A model generated the notes under the pieces. It was not told the DNA's origin, searched no databases, and saw nothing but the letters and a program-made list of their open reading frames with translations. Shown piece after piece: positions 25,459-34,057 of a stretch of 64,000 nt of DNA (positions are counted from its first letter, which is position 1; each line of letters starts with the position of its first letter). This stretch comes from JANQFV01 sp964468185 (GTDB lineage Bacteria; Planctomycetota; Phycisphaerae; UBA1845; Fen-1342), in contig CAYXTR010000004.1 of assembly GCA_964468185.1 (NCBI GenBank), positions 62,001 to 126,000 on the forward strand, read 5' to 3'. The position numbers were made by a program, and so were the translations under genes.

Positions 25459-26415
25459 ATGCCCCGAACCGCAACGCAAAAGGCGGAAAAGCCGCAGCAG
25501 GCCGGTGGACTCCGACGGTTCAATCCGACCGCGGAATTGCCCATCCCGAGTGTGCTGAAGCGATTTACCGAAGAAGAAGTTCAACTGCTCGAGCGTCTGA
25601 CGACCGAGATGGCGGAGTGTGTGTATCACCCGAGCTTCCGTCGATCGGCCGTACCGGGTGAGGACGAAGACGTCGGGATTGAGGAATTGCGTTTCCATCC
25701 GGAAGATCCAGACGTCCTGACCGCGGCGCAGGAACGCGTACTGTTCATGCAGTTCAATTACTGCCGTCACCGCGTGATGCGGGTGTTGCGCAATCACCGC
25801 AGCAAGCGACTGACGGCGGCAGCATCGCGCGAATTGGTACATTGGGGTCAGCGCGCCCAGGAAATCCGCGAGAACATTGTGCAGGCGAACACGTCGCTGG
25901 TGCTGGCAATGGCGCGGCGGGCGAAGAACAACAGCATCGAAATTGGCGAGTTGATTAGCGAGGGCAACCTCGCGCTCCTCCGCTGCGTGGATAAATTCGA
26001 TGCGTCGCGCGGCTTCAAATTCAGCACGTATGCGTGCCGGGCCATCCTGGCGAGCTTCTCACGAGCTGGCGCCAAGTCGGCCCGCTATCGCACGCAGTTC
26101 CCCACGCCATACGACCCGGCCATGGAGCGCAGTGATTATCTCGAGACGCAGCGTGACGAGGTCGAACTGGAGTGTGTGGACGAACTGAAACGTATTCTGT
26201 TCGACAACACGGCTCAGCTCAGCGCCGTAGAGCGGCGCGTGCTGAACGCACGCTTCTCGCTGGACAAGAAGTCCACGCGGCCGACGCGGCGCAAGACGCT
26301 CGACCAGGTCGGTTCGCAGCTCGGCGTCAGCAAAGAACGCGTGCGCCAGATCCAGAACCAGGCCATGATCAAGCTGCGGGCTGTTCTGGAAGAGCGGTTG
26401 CTCGCGGCGTCCTGA
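25459..26415 (+). CDS. Sigma-70 family RNA polymerase sigma factor
   Basis: A 318-residue sigma-70 protein. Region 2 is NTSLVLAMARRAKNNSIEIG, followed by ELISEGNLALLRCVDKFDAS and GFKFSTYACRAIL. Region 4 ends with the HTH QVGSQLGVSKERVRQIQNQA. The polymerase-binding and -10 recognition segments are close to the primary/alternative group of SigA/SigB-like factors, but the protein is short and lacks an obvious region 1.1. The N-terminus has a basic, Gln/Ala-rich leader. GGAAG precedes the ATG at 25459; an ATG at 25405 is possible. RsbW and STAS genes lie 1.3-2.3 kb away on the opposite strand, and another STAS gene lies just beyond. Confidence 0.9.
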   Translation: MPRTATQKAEKPQQAGGLRRFNPTAELPIPSVLKRFTEEEVQLLERLTTEMAECVYHPSFRRSAVPGEDEDVGIEELRFHPEDPDVLTAAQERVLFMQFNYCRHRVMRVLRNHRSKRLTAAASRELVHWGQRAQEIRENIVQANTSLVLAMARRAKNNSIEIGELISEGNLALLRCVDKFDASRGFKFSTYACRAILASFSRAGAKSARYRTQFPTPYDPAMERSDYLETQRDEVELECVDELKRILFDNTAQLSAVERRVLNARFSLDKKSTRPTRRKTLDQVGSQLGVSKERVRQIQNQAMIKLRAVLEERLLAAS

Positions 26416-26496
26416 TCGAGCTACCCGAATATCGGTGGCGGTCCCAGGAATCACTTGGTCGCCACCGCTCCCGAAGTAACTGCCAACCCCCGATTG

Positions 26497-26528
26497 CGGG
26501 CGCGTGTTTATCCCAAGACACGCGCCCG
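26497..26528. terminator. Convergent-gene hairpin, probable terminator
   Basis: A perfect 11-bp stem: CGGGCGCGTGT (26497-26507), a 10-base loop, ACACGCGCCCG (26518-26528). TAATTCTT follows on the plus strand. It lies between the sigma factor (+) and the CoA-binding gene (-). Confidence 0.6.
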
Positions 26529-26562
26529 TAATTCTTGCGCGGTTACGCCCGGAACATACCGA

Positions 26563-26943
26563 TCAGGCGGGGAAGTCCTCGGGAACCTCACCGACGTTGA
26601 TGATGCTGCACGCCAGAATCGGATCGAGGCCCAGTCTGCGGGCTTCCTCCACGAGTTCCTCGCTTTCCGCACCCGGATTCACGAAAAACTCGCCCGGGTT
26701 GGCCTCAGCAATCTCCGGGAGCACTTTCATTCCGGCCGACGGCGGAAGATATAGCGAGATCCGATCCAGTCTCTCCGGGATCTCCCGCAGCGATCCATAC
26801 GCCTTCACCCCCTCAACCTCATCCGCAGAGGGGTTGACCGGATACACCGTCCAGCCCTGCTGACGGTGCGCGCGGACAGACTTGTTGCCGAACTTCTGAC
26901 GATTTGTGGACGCGCCGATGATTGCAACCGTCTTCTGAGCCAT
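26563..26943 (-). CDS. CoA-binding domain protein (YccU-like)
   Basis: A 126-residue Rossmann-fold CoA-binding domain. It shows VAIIGASTNRQKFGNKSVRA at the N-terminus, GWTVYPVNPSADEVEGVKAY, LDRISLYLPPSAGMKVLPEI and the C-terminal pattern RLGLDPILACSIINVG. The length fits the single-domain YccU/YdiP group, whose exact role is unknown. It is divergent from the STAS gene at 27045 with about 100 bases between the starts. Confidence 0.9.
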   Translation of the reverse strand: MAQKTVAIIGASTNRQKFGNKSVRAHRQQGWTVYPVNPSADEVEGVKAYGSLREIPERLDRISLYLPPSAGMKVLPEIAEANPGEFFVNPGAESEELVEEARRLGLDPILACSIINVGEVPEDFPA

Positions 26944-27044
26944 GGTTCCTCCAAAGCCGGTTTTCGCCGCTTCCGCAGCGGTTCATCATTCCCTTGATAT
27001 ACTATGCCGTGGCAGTCGTCCATGCCGATGAAAGCACTGGTACC

Positions 27045-27557
27045 ATGCCTGGAACTGGGACGTTACAAATTCGCTACGCGGCTGACGAGCGACATCTCTA
27101 TGCGCTCATTGACGGCAGTGCAGCTCACCGTGCCTCCTTCACGGTGGACCGCCTGGTGGACGATTTCCTGGCCACGCAGCCGAGCAAGCCGGTTGTCATT
27201 ATCGACCTGGACTCCTGCGGCTGGGTGGATAGCACATTTGCAGGCTGGTTGATCAAACTGCGGAAGCGGCTGGCCCCAATGCAGGGGCGTATCGTAGTCT
27301 CGCGTTGCCCGGATAGCTGCCGCTCGTCGATGGAAACGATGGGACTGACCAACCTGTTTCACTTCCACGACTTGACGCCCCCGCCCAACCTGACGCCGGT
27401 GAAATGCCCTGAGGCCGAGATGGACGCGGGGACGATTGAATTCATCGCATCGGCTCATGAGGATCTGGCGGAGGTGGATTCTCAGAATCAGGCGGTGTTC
27501 GGCCGGATCGCCGAGGAGTTGCGCAAGGAACTCGAGCGGCGTGACGGTGGCCGGTAG
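27045..27557 (+). CDS. STAS-domain protein with C-terminal helical extension
   Basis: A 170-residue protein. The N-terminal 100 residues form a STAS-like domain: VVIIDLDSCGWVDSTFAGWL, followed by IKLRKRLAPMQGRIVVSRCP. In place of the DSSG phosphosite there is VDSTFAG, which keeps a Ser/Thr pair. The last 60 residues (AGTIEFIASAHEDLAEVDSQ and following) form a charged helix not seen in SpoIIAA. It may antagonise an anti-sigma factor, such as the RsbW-like kinase nearby, but the partner is unknown. The ATG at 27045 fits the domain start; an in-frame GTG lies upstream at 27009. Confidence 0.7.
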   Translation: MPGTGTLQIRYAADERHLYALIDGSAAHRASFTVDRLVDDFLATQPSKPVVIIDLDSCGWVDSTFAGWLIKLRKRLAPMQGRIVVSRCPDSCRSSMETMGLTNLFHFHDLTPPPNLTPVKCPEAEMDAGTIEFIASAHEDLAEVDSQNQAVFGRIAEELRKELERRDGGR

Positions 27558-27563
27558 TGGTCG

Positions 27564-27923
27564 CTAGTCTTTGGCAGATTCTTGTGCCGTGGGTTCGCCG
27601 GCGTCCTGCGGTGGCGTCGTCGACGACGAATCGTATTGCGGTGACACTGCGCAGTATGGGCGCCCGAGCAGTTTTTTGATCAGAATGATCTCACCCATGT
27701 CGTTTCCTTCCACGCGGTGGCCGACGGCCTGGAGCGCATAGCCGACCGCGAGTAGCACAACGGGTCGCCACCAGAGATCCCAGCGCCACTGGGCAAGCTG
27801 CACACCAGCCAGCGCGACGGCGGCGATCGTCAGGGGAATGCCCACATAGTGCAGCCAGCGGGATGTCGGGTGCTGGTGCCGCTCCAGCCAGTTCGCCAGC
27901 CAGCGTGGACGTAAGTGATTCAT
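27564..27923 (-). CDS. Mpo1-like/DUF962 membrane protein
   Basis: A 119-residue protein with two hydrophobic segments and the DUF962 hallmarks: ERHQHPTSRWLHYVGIPLTI, then a GYALQAVGHRVEGND segment. The yeast homologue Mpo1 is a fatty-acid alpha-dioxygenase, and the His residues of HPxxxxxHxxG and GHxxEGN are the likely metal ligands. Bacterial members are little studied. The Pro/Thr/Ser-rich tail is extra. It is convergent with the STAS gene (6 bases apart) and divergent from the 209-residue gene. Confidence 0.75.
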   Translation of the reverse strand: MNHLRPRWLANWLERHQHPTSRWLHYVGIPLTIAAVALAGVQLAQWRWDLWWRPVVLLAVGYALQAVGHRVEGNDMGEIILIKKLLGRPYCAVSPQYDSSSTTPPQDAGEPTAQESAKD

Positions 27924-28022
27924 GAGGCAAATGTTAGCCGAACAGCAGCGGTCTGCAAATCCACGACCCGGCTGGAGCGTGGCGGGGATGCTGCCGATAA
28001 GAACAGCTTCGGGAGATACATC

Positions 28023-28652
28023 ATGATTGTGACACTCGACGGACAACGACTGGACGCGAACTTCCCTTCCGAAGCCCCACTTGGCACCCTGATTGAGCAG
28101 GTGCGCACCCAGCACGCCGCTGGTCGGCTGGTGATCAGTATCGCGCTCAATGGGCAGAAGCTGGGCGACACGACGCTTCAGACGGCATTGCAGCAGCCGG
28201 TGCCGGACGGCGCTCAGGTGGATCTGGAGAGCGGTGATCCGTACCAATTGGTATCCGACGCGATGCGCGGACTATCGATGCAGTTCAACGTCGACGAGAG
28301 CCGCTTTCAGGAAATCGCGGGCCGACTGGAGGGTGGCGACGTGGCGGAAGCGGTGCGCGAAGTCGGCCAGCTCATTCAGCTCTGGCAAACCTGCCAGCAG
28401 GCTCTGACGCAGTGCAGCGGGATCCTCAATGACGATCTGACGGCGTACGTGCATGAGGGCAGACCGGTTCGCGAGGCACTGGAAGGCCTGATCGGCCAGT
28501 TGACCGACCTGCGGCAGGCGCTCGAATCGCAGGACGTCGTCATGCTGGGCGATATCGTCCGGTATGAGATGCCGGGCCTGTTTGAGAAATGGCAGGGCCT
28601 GACGGCGGACCTGGCGGAACAAGTCGCGGCGAACGCCCCGACGGTTTCCTGA
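28023..28652 (+). CDS. Hypothetical protein with ubiquitin-like N-terminal and helical C-terminal parts
   Basis: A 209-residue cytoplasmic protein. The first 65 residues (MIVTLDGQRLDANFPSEAPL; SIALNGQKLGDTTLQTAL; PVPDGAQVDLES) show the alternating strands of a beta-grasp (ubiquitin/ThiS-like) fold. Residues 75-205 are helical (EAVREVGQLIQLWQTCQQAL). GGGAG lies 7 bases before the ATG at 28023. No family was recognised, and the fold is inferred by eye. Its position between the Mpo1-like gene and the DUF4139 gene gives no clear hint. Confidence 0.6.
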   Translation: MIVTLDGQRLDANFPSEAPLGTLIEQVRTQHAAGRLVISIALNGQKLGDTTLQTALQQPVPDGAQVDLESGDPYQLVSDAMRGLSMQFNVDESRFQEIAGRLEGGDVAEAVREVGQLIQLWQTCQQALTQCSGILNDDLTAYVHEGRPVREALEGLIGQLTDLRQALESQDVVMLGDIVRYEMPGLFEKWQGLTADLAEQVAANAPTVS

Positions 28653-28844
28653 ATCGGGTTGATCCGGAACCGCCGCTGCCACAGCGCAATGGGGGGGCCG
28701 CCGCGCGCCTGACTACGCCCGCGCGCACAGTCGATTTCAGATTGCCATGCCTCTTGCGGGAACTGCCGGACGATGTCATCGTCCAAAGCAGTGTCCGGCC
28801 ATTTGCATCAACTTCTGTCCGACCTCCGCACTAAGGAGCAATCC

Positions 28845-30905
28845 ATGTGCACGCAACACCGTCGCATCATGGCGATATCCCTGGCGCTTGCGCTATTCAC
28901 CGCCATAACCATCGCCGAGGAAACAGAGCTCGACATCAGCCGCATCGCGTTATTCTCCAGCGGCGTGGGGTATTTCGAACGTGCCGGGCAGGTAGCCGGC
29001 GACACGACGATCGAGCTCAAGTTCCGCACCGAGCAGATCAATGACATCATCAAGTCGATGATCGTGCAGGACCTCGGCGGCGGCACGGTCGGCGAGATCA
29101 GCTACGCCTCGCGCGATCCGCTCGCCAAGACGCTGCGCAGCTTCGCGGTGGATCTGACCGGCGATCCGTCGCTGGCAGAGCTGCTCGATCAACTGCGCGG
29201 TGAGCCGGTTGAAGTCAACGGGCCTCGGACGCTCGCGGGCGTCATTGTCGGCGTGGAGCAGGAACCGGTCTTCAACGACCAGGGTGAGACGATTCGACAG
29301 ATCGAGCGGCTGACCGTGCTGACCGACGCCGGGCTGCAACAGGTGGAATTAACGGCGATCGAGGGGATCGAGCTGACCAACGAGAAGATTGCCGCGGAGC
29401 TGCGCAAGGCGCTCGCCGCGCTCGCTGCCGGCCACGACGCGGACAAGAAGACCGTCGCCGTTCACTTTGAAGGCGCTATGCAGCGGCAGGTACGTGTGGC
29501 GTACTTGCTGGAGGCGCCGATCTGGAAGACGAGCTATCGGCTGGCGCTGTCCGACGAGGACGACCCGTTCCTGCAAGGCTGGGCGACCGTCGATAACGCG
29601 ACGGAGGAAGACTGGAACAATGTGCGGCTATCGCTCGTGTCGGGTCGGCCGATTTCGTTTCGGATGGACTTGTATACGCCGTTGTATGTGCCGCGGCCGG
29701 TGGAGCAGCTTGAGCTCTATGCCTCGCTGCGGCCGCCGGATTATGAAGGTGCAATGGGCTTGCGACCGGCGGCCGAGCCGACTGCGGAGTTCGCCCGCAG
29801 CAGGGCGTCGGCACCGCGGCGCGGCGGTGTGGCCGGCGGGCGCGGTCGTGGTCTGCGCGACGAAGCCGGGAAGGGCGCCGAGCAGTTGATCCCGTGGGAT
29901 GTTGATGTCGCATTCGGCAGCATGACGTCCGTGGCGGATGCCCAGGAGGCCGGCGAGCTGTTTGAGTATCGCATCGATCACCCGGTCACGATTCCGCGGC
30001 AGCACTCGGCGATGCTGCCGATCGTGAATCAGAGAATCGAAGGGACAAAGGTCAGCATCTACAACCCGAACACGCACGCGAAGTATCCGCTTAACGGGCT
30101 CGAACTGAAGAACACGACCGATCTGAATCTGATGCAGGGTCCGGTGACCGTGTTTGACGACGACGTCTACGCCGGGGATGCCAAGCTGCCGGACCTCAAG
30201 CCTGAGGAAGAGCGGCTCATCGCCTACGCCCTTGATCTTTCGACCGAGGTCATGGTCGAGCGCAAGTCCGTGCCGCAGCGGTTGCTCAGTTTGCGGATTG
30301 CCAAGGGCACGCTTTGGCGGCAATACAAGCACGTCGACAAACGCGAGTATGTGATCAGGAACAAGGCGCAGAAGGAGCGGACGGTGATCCTGGAACAGCC
30401 ATTTGGGGGCGACTGGGATCTGGTGCAGCCGCAAGAGGCGTATCAGCGCACCTCAAACCTGCTGCGGTTCAAGGAAACCGTGCCGGCGCAGAGTACCGAG
30501 CGGCTGACCGTCGAGCTTGAGCGAACCATCAACCAATCTCTGGTGCTCAGCAACGCCGGCTTTGACGAAATCCGCTACTACCTGCGCTCGTCGGTGATCA
30601 CGGACGAACTGAAGCAGGCCCTGGAGCGGGTCATTGAATTGCGGACCAAGCTCGACGAGCTCGTTCGTCAGCGTGAGCGGCTCGAACAGGAACGGCAGGA
30701 GATGATCGCCGAGCAGGCGCGCATTCGCGAGAACCTCAAGACGCTGGATCACAATACGGATGCCTATCGCCGACAGCTCGAGCAGTTTGACGAGATCGAT
30801 CGGCAGATCGCGAAGCTGCGCGATCAGATCGGTCAGGCCCGGGACGCCGAAGCGCAGCAGCGCAAGACACTCGAGCAGTACCTGCTGAGGTTGAACGTCG
30901 GCTGA
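28845..30905 (+). CDS. Exported DUF4139-domain protein with C-terminal coiled coil
   Basis: A 686-residue protein with a signal peptide (MAISLALALFTAITIAEE) and, at the mature start, SRIALFSSGVGYFERAGQ. The central beta-rich region contains VRVAYLLEAPIWKTSYRLAL and DNATEEDWNNVRLSLVSGRP, the DUF4139 signature seen in the mucoidy-inhibitor-related family. Residues about 590-686 are a charged coiled coil (ELRTKLDELVRQRERLEQER; ARIRENLKTLDHNTDAYRRQ). A Gly/Arg-rich linker near residue 330 separates the domains. It is probably a periplasmic structural protein. AAGGAG precedes the ATG at 28845, and a hairpin terminator follows. Confidence 0.85.
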   Translation: MCTQHRRIMAISLALALFTAITIAEETELDISRIALFSSGVGYFERAGQVAGDTTIELKFRTEQINDIIKSMIVQDLGGGTVGEISYASRDPLAKTLRSFAVDLTGDPSLAELLDQLRGEPVEVNGPRTLAGVIVGVEQEPVFNDQGETIRQIERLTVLTDAGLQQVELTAIEGIELTNEKIAAELRKALAALAAGHDADKKTVAVHFEGAMQRQVRVAYLLEAPIWKTSYRLALSDEDDPFLQGWATVDNATEEDWNNVRLSLVSGRPISFRMDLYTPLYVPRPVEQLELYASLRPPDYEGAMGLRPAAEPTAEFARSRASAPRRGGVAGGRGRGLRDEAGKGAEQLIPWDVDVAFGSMTSVADAQEAGELFEYRIDHPVTIPRQHSAMLPIVNQRIEGTKVSIYNPNTHAKYPLNGLELKNTTDLNLMQGPVTVFDDDVYAGDAKLPDLKPEEERLIAYALDLSTEVMVERKSVPQRLLSLRIAKGTLWRQYKHVDKREYVIRNKAQKERTVILEQPFGGDWDLVQPQEAYQRTSNLLRFKETVPAQSTERLTVELERTINQSLVLSNAGFDEIRYYLRSSVITDELKQALERVIELRTKLDELVRQRERLEQERQEMIAEQARIRENLKTLDHNTDAYRRQLEQFDEIDRQIAKLRDQIGQARDAEAQQRKTLEQYLLRLNVG

Positions 30906-31237
30906 CCGTCGTCGCCGTGCCCCGTCCGCGCGATAGTTGATAAGACGCTTGTCCGCCAGCGCGGATCGGGGGAACGCGCTGGCGGCTTTACTGTCTTGGG
31001 CGGGCACCTGAGAGGCTGACGAGTGTCCTATAACCTGCTTAGCATTCCCGAAGAAGCGAGAATCTGGATAGGGGATGCGCATATAGGACGGTACAATGGA
31101 GCGGATCTTATTTCCGCGCCGGAAGGCGAGCCTGGGGGGACTGTTTGGCATATGATGCCGGCTCGCAACGGGGCGTACGTTGACCGCGTAGGGGCTTGGT
31201 TGAGGCGTGCAAGAGTAGCTGAACAGGGAGAAAGCTG
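30906..31237. other. Intergenic leader between DUF4139 and repeat-lipoprotein genes
   Basis: 332 bases. The first part holds the hairpin at 30953-30985. The rest is AT-richer and has a 71-codon open frame (31023-31238) with a GTG start and poor third-position GC, which I do not accept as a gene. TACAAT at 31092-31097 could be a -10 box. Confidence 0.45.
30953..30985 (+). terminator. Probable terminator after DUF4139 gene
   Basis: A perfect 11-bp stem, CCGCCAGCGCG (30953-30963) and CGCGCTGGCGG (30975-30985). The tail CTTTACTGTCTT is only partly T-rich. Confidence 0.55.
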
Positions 31238-32698
31238 ATGAAGAAGATGCGTGTTTGGGTGAAGTCGGCGATTGGGTTGGCCATGCTCGTGGCTGCATTG
31301 CCCGGGATGATGGGTGGCGGCTGCAATGTGCAGCAGGCGATTGATGACGCGATCAGCGGCGAGCTCAGCGTCAACGCGGGCGCGGATCAGACGGTGTGCC
31401 TGGGGGCGACGGTAACCCTCTCGGCCAGCTCTGCGGCGAGTTCTTTGACATTCAGTTGGCAGGTTGTCAGTTCACCTGTACCGGTCACAGTGAGTGATGC
31501 AGCGGCGCAACAGACATCGTTTGTTCCGACGACGGTCGGCACGTATGTTCTCCGGGTGACAGTCACGACCGGCGACGGCACGACCGCCACTGATGACGTC
31601 ACGATCACGGTTCAGGTATGTGACAGCGGCCCGGGCGCGATCGCCGGTACGGTGCGTGATGCGGTCACGAACAGCGCCTTGTCGGGTGCGACGGTAACGT
31701 TGTCGGACGGCGCCTCGGTGGTCGGTACCGCGACGAGTGGCAGTGATGGGACGTTCACGTTCAGCGAGTTGGAGCCGGGTGAAAGCTATCAGGTCGAGGT
31801 AGCGCTTAGTGGTTATGTCGACGAGACGTACTACAACATCGAGGTGTTCAGCGGCCAGACGACGTACCTCGAGACCGTTCTCCAGGTTGCTGAAGAGTAC
31901 AGTGACGACGGAAGCTTCTCCGGCACGATTACGCATGCGGTAACCGGTGAACCGGTGGGCGGCCTGAGCATCGACTTCCGTGCTGGCATCAACGCGCAGA
32001 GCGGCACGGTCGTGGCGAGCGCCACGACGGCTAGCGACGGCACGTATACGGTCAGCGAGGTAGCGGGTGGCTCGTATACCGGTGAAATCACCGGGACGGG
32101 CTACATCACCACATATTTCACGGCCGTTTGCATCGGCGGGCAGGACAATCCGAATCAGAATGCCACGGTGAATCCGGTTGGTACCGGCGGTGACGACGAT
32201 GGTGAGCTGCGGGTCGTGCTGACGTGGGGCGCGAATCCGAGCGATCTGGATTCACACCTGACGGGCCCGGCGGCGGATGGTTCCGGTGATCGTTTCCACA
32301 TCTATCACCTCAACAAGACGTACACCTATGACAGCGTGCGGCAGGCCGATCTGGACGTGGATGACACTTCCAGTTACGGGCCGGAGACAACGACAATCTA
32401 CGTCGAAACGGCCGGCACCTATCGCTTCTCGGTGCACGACTTCTCAAACCGATTCGCCGACTCGAGCACTGAGATGGCGGAATCGGGCGCGGTGGTACAG
32501 GTGTACATCGGCGATACGCTCGAACGCACGTTCAATGTCCCGAATACAGCGGGCACACTGTGGACAGTCTTCACGTACGACGGGTCGACGATCACGCCGA
32601 TCAACACGATGTCGTACGAGTCTGCACCGGCCGCGGTGACACTGCCACGGGGCGTAACGGACGCGCATCTCTTGCAGAATCTACCAGAGAAAGACTGA
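31238..32698 (+). CDS. Exported PKD/carboxypeptidase-regulatory-like protein with YfaP-like C-terminus
   Basis: A 486-residue protein with an N-terminal membrane or lipobox-like signal (AALPGMMGGGC). The mature part has a PKD-like Ig domain (VNAGADQTVCLGATVTLSAS), two carboxypeptidase-regulatory-like units (AIAGTVRDAVTNSALSGATV and FSGTITHAVTGEPVGGLSID) and a C-terminal domain like E. coli YfaP/DUF2135 (LRVVLTWGANPSDLDSHLTG; GTYRFSVHDFSNR). It is probably on the outer surface. GGGAG lies about 10 bases before the ATG. The start overlaps an upstream stop codon (TGATG), but that frame looks non-coding. Confidence 0.75.
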   Translation: MKKMRVWVKSAIGLAMLVAALPGMMGGGCNVQQAIDDAISGELSVNAGADQTVCLGATVTLSASSAASSLTFSWQVVSSPVPVTVSDAAAQQTSFVPTTVGTYVLRVTVTTGDGTTATDDVTITVQVCDSGPGAIAGTVRDAVTNSALSGATVTLSDGASVVGTATSGSDGTFTFSELEPGESYQVEVALSGYVDETYYNIEVFSGQTTYLETVLQVAEEYSDDGSFSGTITHAVTGEPVGGLSIDFRAGINAQSGTVVASATTASDGTYTVSEVAGGSYTGEITGTGYITTYFTAVCIGGQDNPNQNATVNPVGTGGDDDGELRVVLTWGANPSDLDSHLTGPAADGSGDRFHIYHLNKTYTYDSVRQADLDVDDTSSYGPETTTIYVETAGTYRFSVHDFSNRFADSSTEMAESGAVVQVYIGDTLERTFNVPNTAGTLWTVFTYDGSTITPINTMSYESAPAAVTLPRGVTDAHLLQNLPEKD

Positions 32699-32833
32699 GC
32701 AACGATTGCCGAGCATTAGCGCGGCACGTCAGAGATGATCGAGTCGACGGGCCGGCGTCACCTGCGGCGCGGGCCCGTCTTGCATGAACCGCAATCGATC
32801 TCGGCATCCGGATGGCCGGCGCCTATACTCCGT

Positions 32834-32862
32834 TTGACAGCGCCAAGGGCGCTGCTCACAAT
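32834..32862 (+). promoter_or_regulatory. cysK: Candidate cysK promoter with dyad in the spacer
   Basis: TTGACA at 32834-32839 is a perfect -35; 17 bp later comes CACAAT at 32857-32862 (4/6). The spacer contains AGCGCC-AAG-GGCGCT (32839-32853), a perfect 6-bp dyad that could be a repressor site. The leader to the cysK ATG is about 125 bases. Pattern only. Confidence 0.4.
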
Positions 32863-32992
32863 TCCGGGTTCCGTTGAGGGGCGGAGCGGCCAGATGGCCG
32901 TGGGACGAAGGAGAAGCGACCGGCCGGGCGTGGGAGGCGGAGATTCCCGGACGTCATTGTCTGCGCGCGGTCACTTTCGCAGGAGACACATC

Positions 32993-33937
32993 ATGGGCCG
33001 ACTGTTTGAGAACGTGACGGACGCCATCGGCAACACGCCACTCGTGCGCATCAAGCAACTGACCAACGGCAGCGCACGCGTCTATGCCAAGCTGGAGTTC
33101 TACAACCCGCTGAAGAGCGTCAAGGATCGCATCGGCAAGTCGATGATCGAGGACGGGCTGAAGACTGGAAAGATCAAGCCCGACACGACGATCATCGAGC
33201 CGACGTCCGGTAATACGGGCATCGGGCTGGCCTTCATTTGTGCCGCGAAGAAGCTGAAGCTGATCCTGACGATGCCGGAGAGCATGAGCATCGAACGCCG
33301 CAAGGTCCTGCGAAACCTGGGGGCGGAGCTCGTTCTGACCGAAGCGGCCAAGGGCATGCCGGGGGCGATTGCAAAGGCGGAGGAACTGGCCGCCGCGACG
33401 TCGAACGCCTATATGCCGCAGCAGTTCAAGAATCCGGCCAATCCGGAGATTCACCGCCAGACGACTGCTGAAGAAATCTGGAACGACACGGACGGCGAGG
33501 TGGACATCCTCATCGCGGGTGTCGGCACGGGCGGTACGATCACGGGGGTCGGCGAAGTGATCAAGCACCGCAAGCCGACGTTTCAGTGCGTCGCGGTCGA
33601 GCCAGCCGAGTCGCCGGTGATCACGCAGGCGAAGGCGGGGCAGGCGTTGCAGCCTGGTCCGCACAAGATTCAGGGCATTGGGGCGGGGTTCATTCCGGAC
33701 GTGCTGAATCTTGATATTGTGGATGATGTGGTACAGGTAAAGAGTGAAGATGCGTTCAAGTGGGCGCAGCGCGGTGCCGCCGAAGAGGGCCTGCTGTGTG
33801 GGATCAGCTCCGGGGCGGCGTTGTGTGCGGCGCACCAGGTGGCCAGCAGGCCTGAGAATCAGGGTAAGCTGATCGTGGCGGTGCTCGCGTCGGCGGGTGA
33901 ACGGTATATCTCGACGGCACTCTTTGAACAGGATTAG
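32993..33937 (+). CDS. cysK: Cysteine synthase A (O-acetylserine sulfhydrylase)
   Basis: A 314-residue PLP enzyme, the usual CysK length. It shows AIGNTPLVRI at the N-terminus, FYNPLKSVKDRIGKSMI with the PLP lysine at Lys44, EPTSGNTGIGLAF for substrate binding, GVGTGGTITGVGEVIK for the phosphate of PLP, and GISSGAALCAAHQ with the cofactor-ring serine. It converts O-acetylserine and sulfide to cysteine in the cytoplasm. AGGAG precedes the ATG at 32993. It is followed by a strong terminator and by cysC, so sulfur assimilation genes are adjacent but probably separate transcripts. Confidence 0.95.
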   Translation: MGRLFENVTDAIGNTPLVRIKQLTNGSARVYAKLEFYNPLKSVKDRIGKSMIEDGLKTGKIKPDTTIIEPTSGNTGIGLAFICAAKKLKLILTMPESMSIERRKVLRNLGAELVLTEAAKGMPGAIAKAEELAAATSNAYMPQQFKNPANPEIHRQTTAEEIWNDTDGEVDILIAGVGTGGTITGVGEVIKHRKPTFQCVAVEPAESPVITQAKAGQALQPGPHKIQGIGAGFIPDVLNLDIVDDVVQVKSEDAFKWAQRGAAEEGLLCGISSGAALCAAHQVASRPENQGKLIVAVLASAGERYISTALFEQD

Positions 33938-33949
33938 ACGGATCGCCAC

Positions 33950-33980
33950 ACGCCGGGCCACGTCGCCCGGCGTTTTTGTT
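33950..33980 (+). terminator. Intrinsic terminator after cysK
   Basis: A 9-bp stem ACGCCGGGC (33950-33958) and GCCCGGCGT (33965-33973), followed by TTTTGTT. Confidence 0.85.
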
Positions 33981-34057
33981 TACATTCAGCAGCAGGACGT
34001 GCGCAGAGGGCGGATTCTGGCGAGCCCGCGTCTGCGCCGTCGGATGGACACGCAAGC

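Noticed and set aside
31023..31238. 71-codon open frame before the repeat-lipoprotein, overlapping its ATG
   Set aside because: GTG start, about 50 percent GC at third positions in a GC-rich genome, no family signal, no ribosome-binding site. The TGATG overlap could be chance; treated as leader.
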